Origin: DASZGL01 sp035938875
GTDB lineage: Bacteria; Chloroflexota; Dormibacteria; Aeolococcales; Aeolococcaceae
Assembly: GCA_035938875.1 (NCBI GenBank)
Contig: DASZGL010000032.1
Location: 1 to 7,917, forward strand
Direction: 5' to 3'
Length of the DNA: 7,917 nucleotides
Made by a program: the position numbers and the translations under genes. Positions 5,812-7,917 of this stretch are shown here, piece after piece (position 1 is the first letter of the stretch; each line of letters starts with the position of its first letter). Below the pieces are notes generated by a model that saw only the letters and a list, made by a program, of their open reading frames with translations, was not told the DNA's origin and did not search any database.

Positions 5812-6213
5812 ATGGAAGAAGCCGAGGAAGGGTTCGTCTGCTCCGTCACCTACATGCGGGTCCGCCATCCCCTGGTGATCCCCGCCTTCGTCTGGCACAG
5901 CGCTCGCGTCGCCCTCGCCGCGCGGCGTGTTCCCGGGAACGTCTCCGTCCGCCTCCTCGGACTGCCTCCGTTGCCCTTTTTCTGGACGCTGACCGTCTGG
6001 GAGTCCGAGGCCGCGATGGCGGAGTTCGTCGCCACGCCCAAGCACGCCGCCGCCATGCCCCGGATCGGGCACTTCGCCCGCGTGGGCAAGTTCGCCCGTT
6101 TCCCCTCCGCCACGAGGCGGGTGGGGTGGCGCACCGCGTGGCGCCAGCTGCGCACTCCCCGCGGCGTCTTCACCCCCACTGACAGCGGCGCTCCGGGACC
6201 GGCTCGGAGCTGA
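5812..6213 (+). CDS. Small dimeric alpha/beta-barrel protein, DUF3291/ABM-superfamily-like
   Basis: A 133-residue cytoplasmic protein with no signal peptide. Its core resembles the antibiotic-biosynthesis-monooxygenase/DUF3291 group: a first strand CSVTYMRVRHPLVIP (10-24), a helix FVWHSARVALAARR (26-39), a strand with GNVSVRLLG (42-50), and the typical FWTLTVWESEAAMAEFVATPKHAAAM (57-82). Members are ferredoxin-like dimers. Some are haem- or quinone-related monooxygenases, many are uncharacterised. The C-terminal tail (about 98-133) is basic, then Pro/Gly-rich, and probably flexible. The ATG at 5812 is chosen because the conserved fold begins about ten residues later and a promoter lies immediately upstream; there is no SD. 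The gene is divergent from padR across 31 bp, so PadR is its likely repressor. An enzymatic role, perhaps in detoxification, is only a guess. It converges on the quinone oxidoreductase gene with 13 bases between stops. Confidence 0.8.
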   Translation: MEEAEEGFVCSVTYMRVRHPLVIPAFVWHSARVALAARRVPGNVSVRLLGLPPLPFFWTLTVWESEAAMAEFVATPKHAAAMPRIGHFARVGKFARFPSATRRVGWRTAWRQLRTPRGVFTPTDSGAPGPARS

Positions 6214-6219
6214 TCCCGG
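6190..6219. terminator. Overlapping inverted repeats at a convergent gene junction, possible terminator
   Basis: Two alternative stems share sequence: GCTCCG (6190-6195) with CGGAGC (6205-6210), and CCGGGA (6193-6198) with TCCCGG (6214-6219). They span the stop codon of the ABM-like gene and the 13-base gap before the stop of the quinone oxidoreductase gene. No T-run follows on either strand, so a classical intrinsic terminator is not shown. The position between converging genes is the main reason to list it. Confidence 0.3.
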
Positions 6220-6226
6220 CGCAGTC

Positions 6227-7210
6227 TCAGCCGGCGACGCGCAGGACGATCTTGCCGACGCTCTCGCCGGCTTCCATGACGCGGTGTGCCTCGGCGGCAT
6301 CGGCGAGCGGCAGGACGCGATCGACCACCGCGCGCAGCGAACCGTCGGCGAATCCGGGGAGCAGGTCGGCGGCGGCGCGGGCGACAATCTCTGCCTTCTG
6401 CTCAAGGGGGCGCCCGCGCAACGTGGTGGAGATGACGGTGATGCGCTGGCGCATCAGCAGGTTGAGGTCGATGTCGGCGTTGACCCCGCCTTGCAGGCCG
6501 ATGATCACCAGGCGCCCGTCGGTGGCGAGGCTGGCGACGTTGCGCTCCAGGTAGGCGGCGCCCATGACGTCGAGGATGACGTCGACGCCGCGCCCGCCGG
6601 TGAGCGCGCGGGACCGTTCGACGAAGTCCTCCTCGCGATGGTTGATGCCGGCGTCGGCGCCGAGCTCGGCGCAGCGCCGCAGCTTCTCCGCCGAGCCCGC
6701 GGTCACCAGCACGCGGGCCCCGAGTCGCCTGCCCACCTGGATGGCCGCGGTGCCCACGCCGCCCGCGCCGCCGTGGATCAGCAGCGTCTCGCCGGAGCGC
6801 AACTGGGCACGGGTAACCAGGTTGTCGTGGGCGGTGATGAACACCTCGGGGATGGCGGCTGCCGAGATATCGTCGAGATTGGCAGGAACACGCATGAGCT
6901 GGCCGGCGGGGACGGCGACCAGCTCGGCATAGCCGCCGCCGCTGAGCAGGGCGCAGGCGCGGTCACCGACCTGCCATCCGTCGACGCCGTGACCGAGCGC
7001 CGCGACAACCCCGGCGGCCTCCATTCCGATGATCGGCGAGGCGTCCGGCGGGGGAGGGTAGAAGCCGCGCCGCTGCAGCGTGTCGGCGCGATTGACGGCC
7101 GTGGCGTGGACGCGCAGCAGCACCTCGCCGTCCTGCGGCGTGGGATCCGGCGCCTCACCGAGGTGCATGACCTCAGGGTCGCCCGGCTGGTCGACGACGA
7201 TCGCCTTGAT
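6227..7210 (-). CDS. Zinc-independent NAD(P)H quinone oxidoreductase, PIG3/QOR type
   Basis: A 327-residue medium-chain dehydrogenase/reductase expected to reduce quinones with NAD(P)H in the cytoplasm. The GroES-like part has GEVLLRVHATAVNRADTLQR and then GFYPPPPDASPIIGMEAAGVV, the signature of the PIG3 (TP53I3-like) subgroup. GGGYAELVAVP and AAIPEVFITAHDNL follow. The nucleotide-binding loop HGGAGGVG is at about 146-153, then GRGVDVILDVMG and the C-terminal AHRVMEAGESVGKIVLRV. The zinc-binding residues of alcohol dehydrogenases are absent, as expected. The protein matches the family from its first residues if it starts at an ATC codon (7208-7210), six bases after a perfect GGAGGT. Only GTG codons further up (7264, 7306) are conventional, and they add 18-32 unconserved residues without an RBS. 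It lies 61 bases downstream of the methyltransferase stop on the same strand, so one transcript is likely. The function is well supported; the start codon is the open point. Confidence 0.92.
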   Translation of the reverse strand: MKAIVVDQPGDPEVMHLGEAPDPTPQDGEVLLRVHATAVNRADTLQRRGFYPPPPDASPIIGMEAAGVVAALGHGVDGWQVGDRACALLSGGGYAELVAVPAGQLMRVPANLDDISAAAIPEVFITAHDNLVTRAQLRSGETLLIHGGAGGVGTAAIQVGRRLGARVLVTAGSAEKLRRCAELGADAGINHREEDFVERSRALTGGRGVDVILDVMGAAYLERNVASLATDGRLVIIGLQGGVNADIDLNLLMRQRITVISTTLRGRPLEQKAEIVARAAADLLPGFADGSLRAVVDRVLPLADAAEAHRVMEAGESVGKIVLRVAG

Positions 7211-7216
7211 GGCGTG

Positions 7217-7222
7217 ACCTCC
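7217..7222 (-). promoter_or_regulatory. Strong ribosome-binding site pointing to an ATC start codon
   Basis: Read on the minus strand this is GGAGGT, followed by CACGCC and then ATC at 7208-7210. Spacing and sequence are optimal. The only ATG nearby (7231-7233) lies upstream of this site and in another frame, so the site has no purpose unless ATC is the initiator of the quinone oxidoreductase. Confidence 0.65.
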
Positions 7223-7271
7223 GCGTGACTCATGCCCTGCTCGGGCGATCGCAACTGTACGCACCGCCCGG

Positions 7272-7910
7272 TCAGCGGCGCGCGAGGAGCACCTCGCTGG
7301 GGACACCGAGCTGGACCACCACCTCGCAGCTGACCACGTGGAACCCCGCGTCTTCGGCGGGCTCGGTCAGCTCCACAGGGCGGCAGCCGCCGAGCAGCGC
7401 CGGTCGGCGCGCGTACAGCGCGGTCCACAGCCGCATCACCGTCCGGCTGAGCGGGCCGACACCGTCGGTCAGCGACGCCAGAGCCAGCAGACCGCCGGGG
7501 CGAAGAACGCGATGGAACTCCTCGAGTGCCACCGCTATGCCGCTGCTCGGGATGAGGTCGAGGACATACGCGGAGAAGACGCGGTCGACGCTGGTCGTGG
7601 CGACCGGCAGCGCTCGGCAGTCGGCGCGCACCAGGGGTGCGTCGCTGCGTTTGCCGCTGATGGCGAGCATCGTCGTCGACAGATCGAGTCCCGCGGCCAG
7701 GCCACCGGGCCGCACGGCGTCGGCGATCCTCGCGTGGTCGAAGCCGGTGCCGGTGCCGACGTCGAGGACACGCAGCCCTGGTGCGAGGTCGAGCAGCTGC
7801 AGCGCGCGCCGCTTGGCCCGTCCTTCGTAGCGCTCGGCCCAGTCGTGGCGCCGGCCGAGACGGTCGTAGAAACGCACCGCTTGGGCGGTGGAGATCGTCT
7901 CCTCGAACAC
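7272..7910 (-). CDS. Class I SAM-dependent methyltransferase (Methyltransf_11/UbiE-like)
   Basis: A protein of 212 residues as called, expected to transfer a methyl group from S-adenosylmethionine to an unidentified small molecule in the cytoplasm. The Rossmann-like methyltransferase motifs are in order: RFYDRLGRRHDW near the N-terminus (13-24), motif I VLDVGTGTG (48-56), the acidic residue Asp76 in GLDLS, ADCRALP (96-102), DRVFSAYVLDLIP (109-121), and FHRVLRPGGLLALA (132-145). The C-terminal part is short, with PVELTEPAEDAGFHVV and a final strand of the usual type. The start used is GTG at 7908-7910. Only seven bases remain upstream and the frame stays open there, so the true start and RBS may lie outside the window. 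Homologues usually begin only a few residues before RFYDR, so little is likely missing. It is upstream of, and probably co-transcribed with, the quinone oxidoreductase. The substrate cannot be read from the sequence; an isoprenoid quinone would suit the neighbour but is inference. Confidence 0.88.
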   Translation of the reverse strand: MFEETISTAQAVRFYDRLGRRHDWAERYEGRAKRRALQLLDLAPGLRVLDVGTGTGFDHARIADAVRPGGLAAGLDLSTTMLAISGKRSDAPLVRADCRALPVATTSVDRVFSAYVLDLIPSSGIAVALEEFHRVLRPGGLLALASLTDGVGPLSRTVMRLWTALYARRPALLGGCRPVELTEPAEDAGFHVVSCEVVVQLGVPSEVLLARR

Positions 7911-7917
7911 CGCGGCG

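Noticed and set aside
5781..5849. Longer N-terminus of PadR (starts at 5813 or 5849)
   Set aside because: The extension overlaps the divergent gene and its promoter, lacks an RBS, and family members begin close to the first winged-helix helix.
6778..7233. Alternative gene starting at the ATG at 7231-7233 between the methyltransferase and quinone oxidoreductase
   Set aside because: It is out of frame with the oxidoreductase, has no RBS and gives a Ser/Arg/Pro-rich peptide without a domain. The GGAGGT lies downstream of it.

Overview
The window is GC-rich bacterial DNA. By eye it is around two-thirds G+C, with G/C favoured at third codon positions, so many long but meaningless antisense ORFs appear. 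Strong GGAGG-type ribosome-binding sites coexist with one gene that looks leaderless, and there is a Tat-exported GMC dehydrogenase pair. Together these suggest an actinobacterium or a similar high-GC soil lineage such as Candidatus Dormibacterota. Nothing here fixes the lineage, and no rRNA, tRNA, CRISPR array, insertion sequence or phage gene was seen.

Layout, left to right. (1) The 3' end of an unidentified + strand gene (1-127). (2) On the minus strand, a secreted, cysteine-containing protein of unknown function ending in six proline-rich LPPLNG-type heptads (146-1585). Upstream of it on the same strand is a small SCP2 sterol-carrier-like protein (1705-2028). (3) A 197-bp divergent control region with a perfect 16-bp dyad. 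(4) A tightly coupled + strand pair: a Tat-signal-bearing gluconate 2-dehydrogenase subunit 3-like protein (2226-3266) and a 666-residue GMC flavoprotein dehydrogenase (3266-5266) with a CX2CX2CX4C cluster. (5) A PadR-family repressor (5232-5780, minus) whose 3' end overlaps the GMC gene. It is divergent, across only 31 bp, from a small dimeric alpha/beta-barrel (DUF3291/ABM-like) protein (5812-6213, plus). (6) On the minus strand, a SAM-dependent methyltransferase (7272-7910, perhaps truncated by the window end) followed by a PIG3/QOR-type quinone oxidoreductase (6227-7210) that appears to start at an ATC codon.

How the genes may work together. The subunit 3/GMC pair is expected to form a periplasmic or extracytoplasmic FAD dehydrogenase exported through the Tat system by the small subunit. 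The sequence does not reveal its substrate or electron acceptor. The neighbouring SCP2 protein makes a lipid or sterol substrate a fair guess, but only a guess. PadR and the ABM-like protein form a compact regulator/target module. The methyltransferase and quinone oxidoreductase are probably co-transcribed. I see no clear case for a wholly new multi-gene system. The points most worth following are the ATC start, the overlapping PadR/leaderless promoter arrangement, the cysteine cluster of the GMC enzyme and the repeat-bearing secreted protein.
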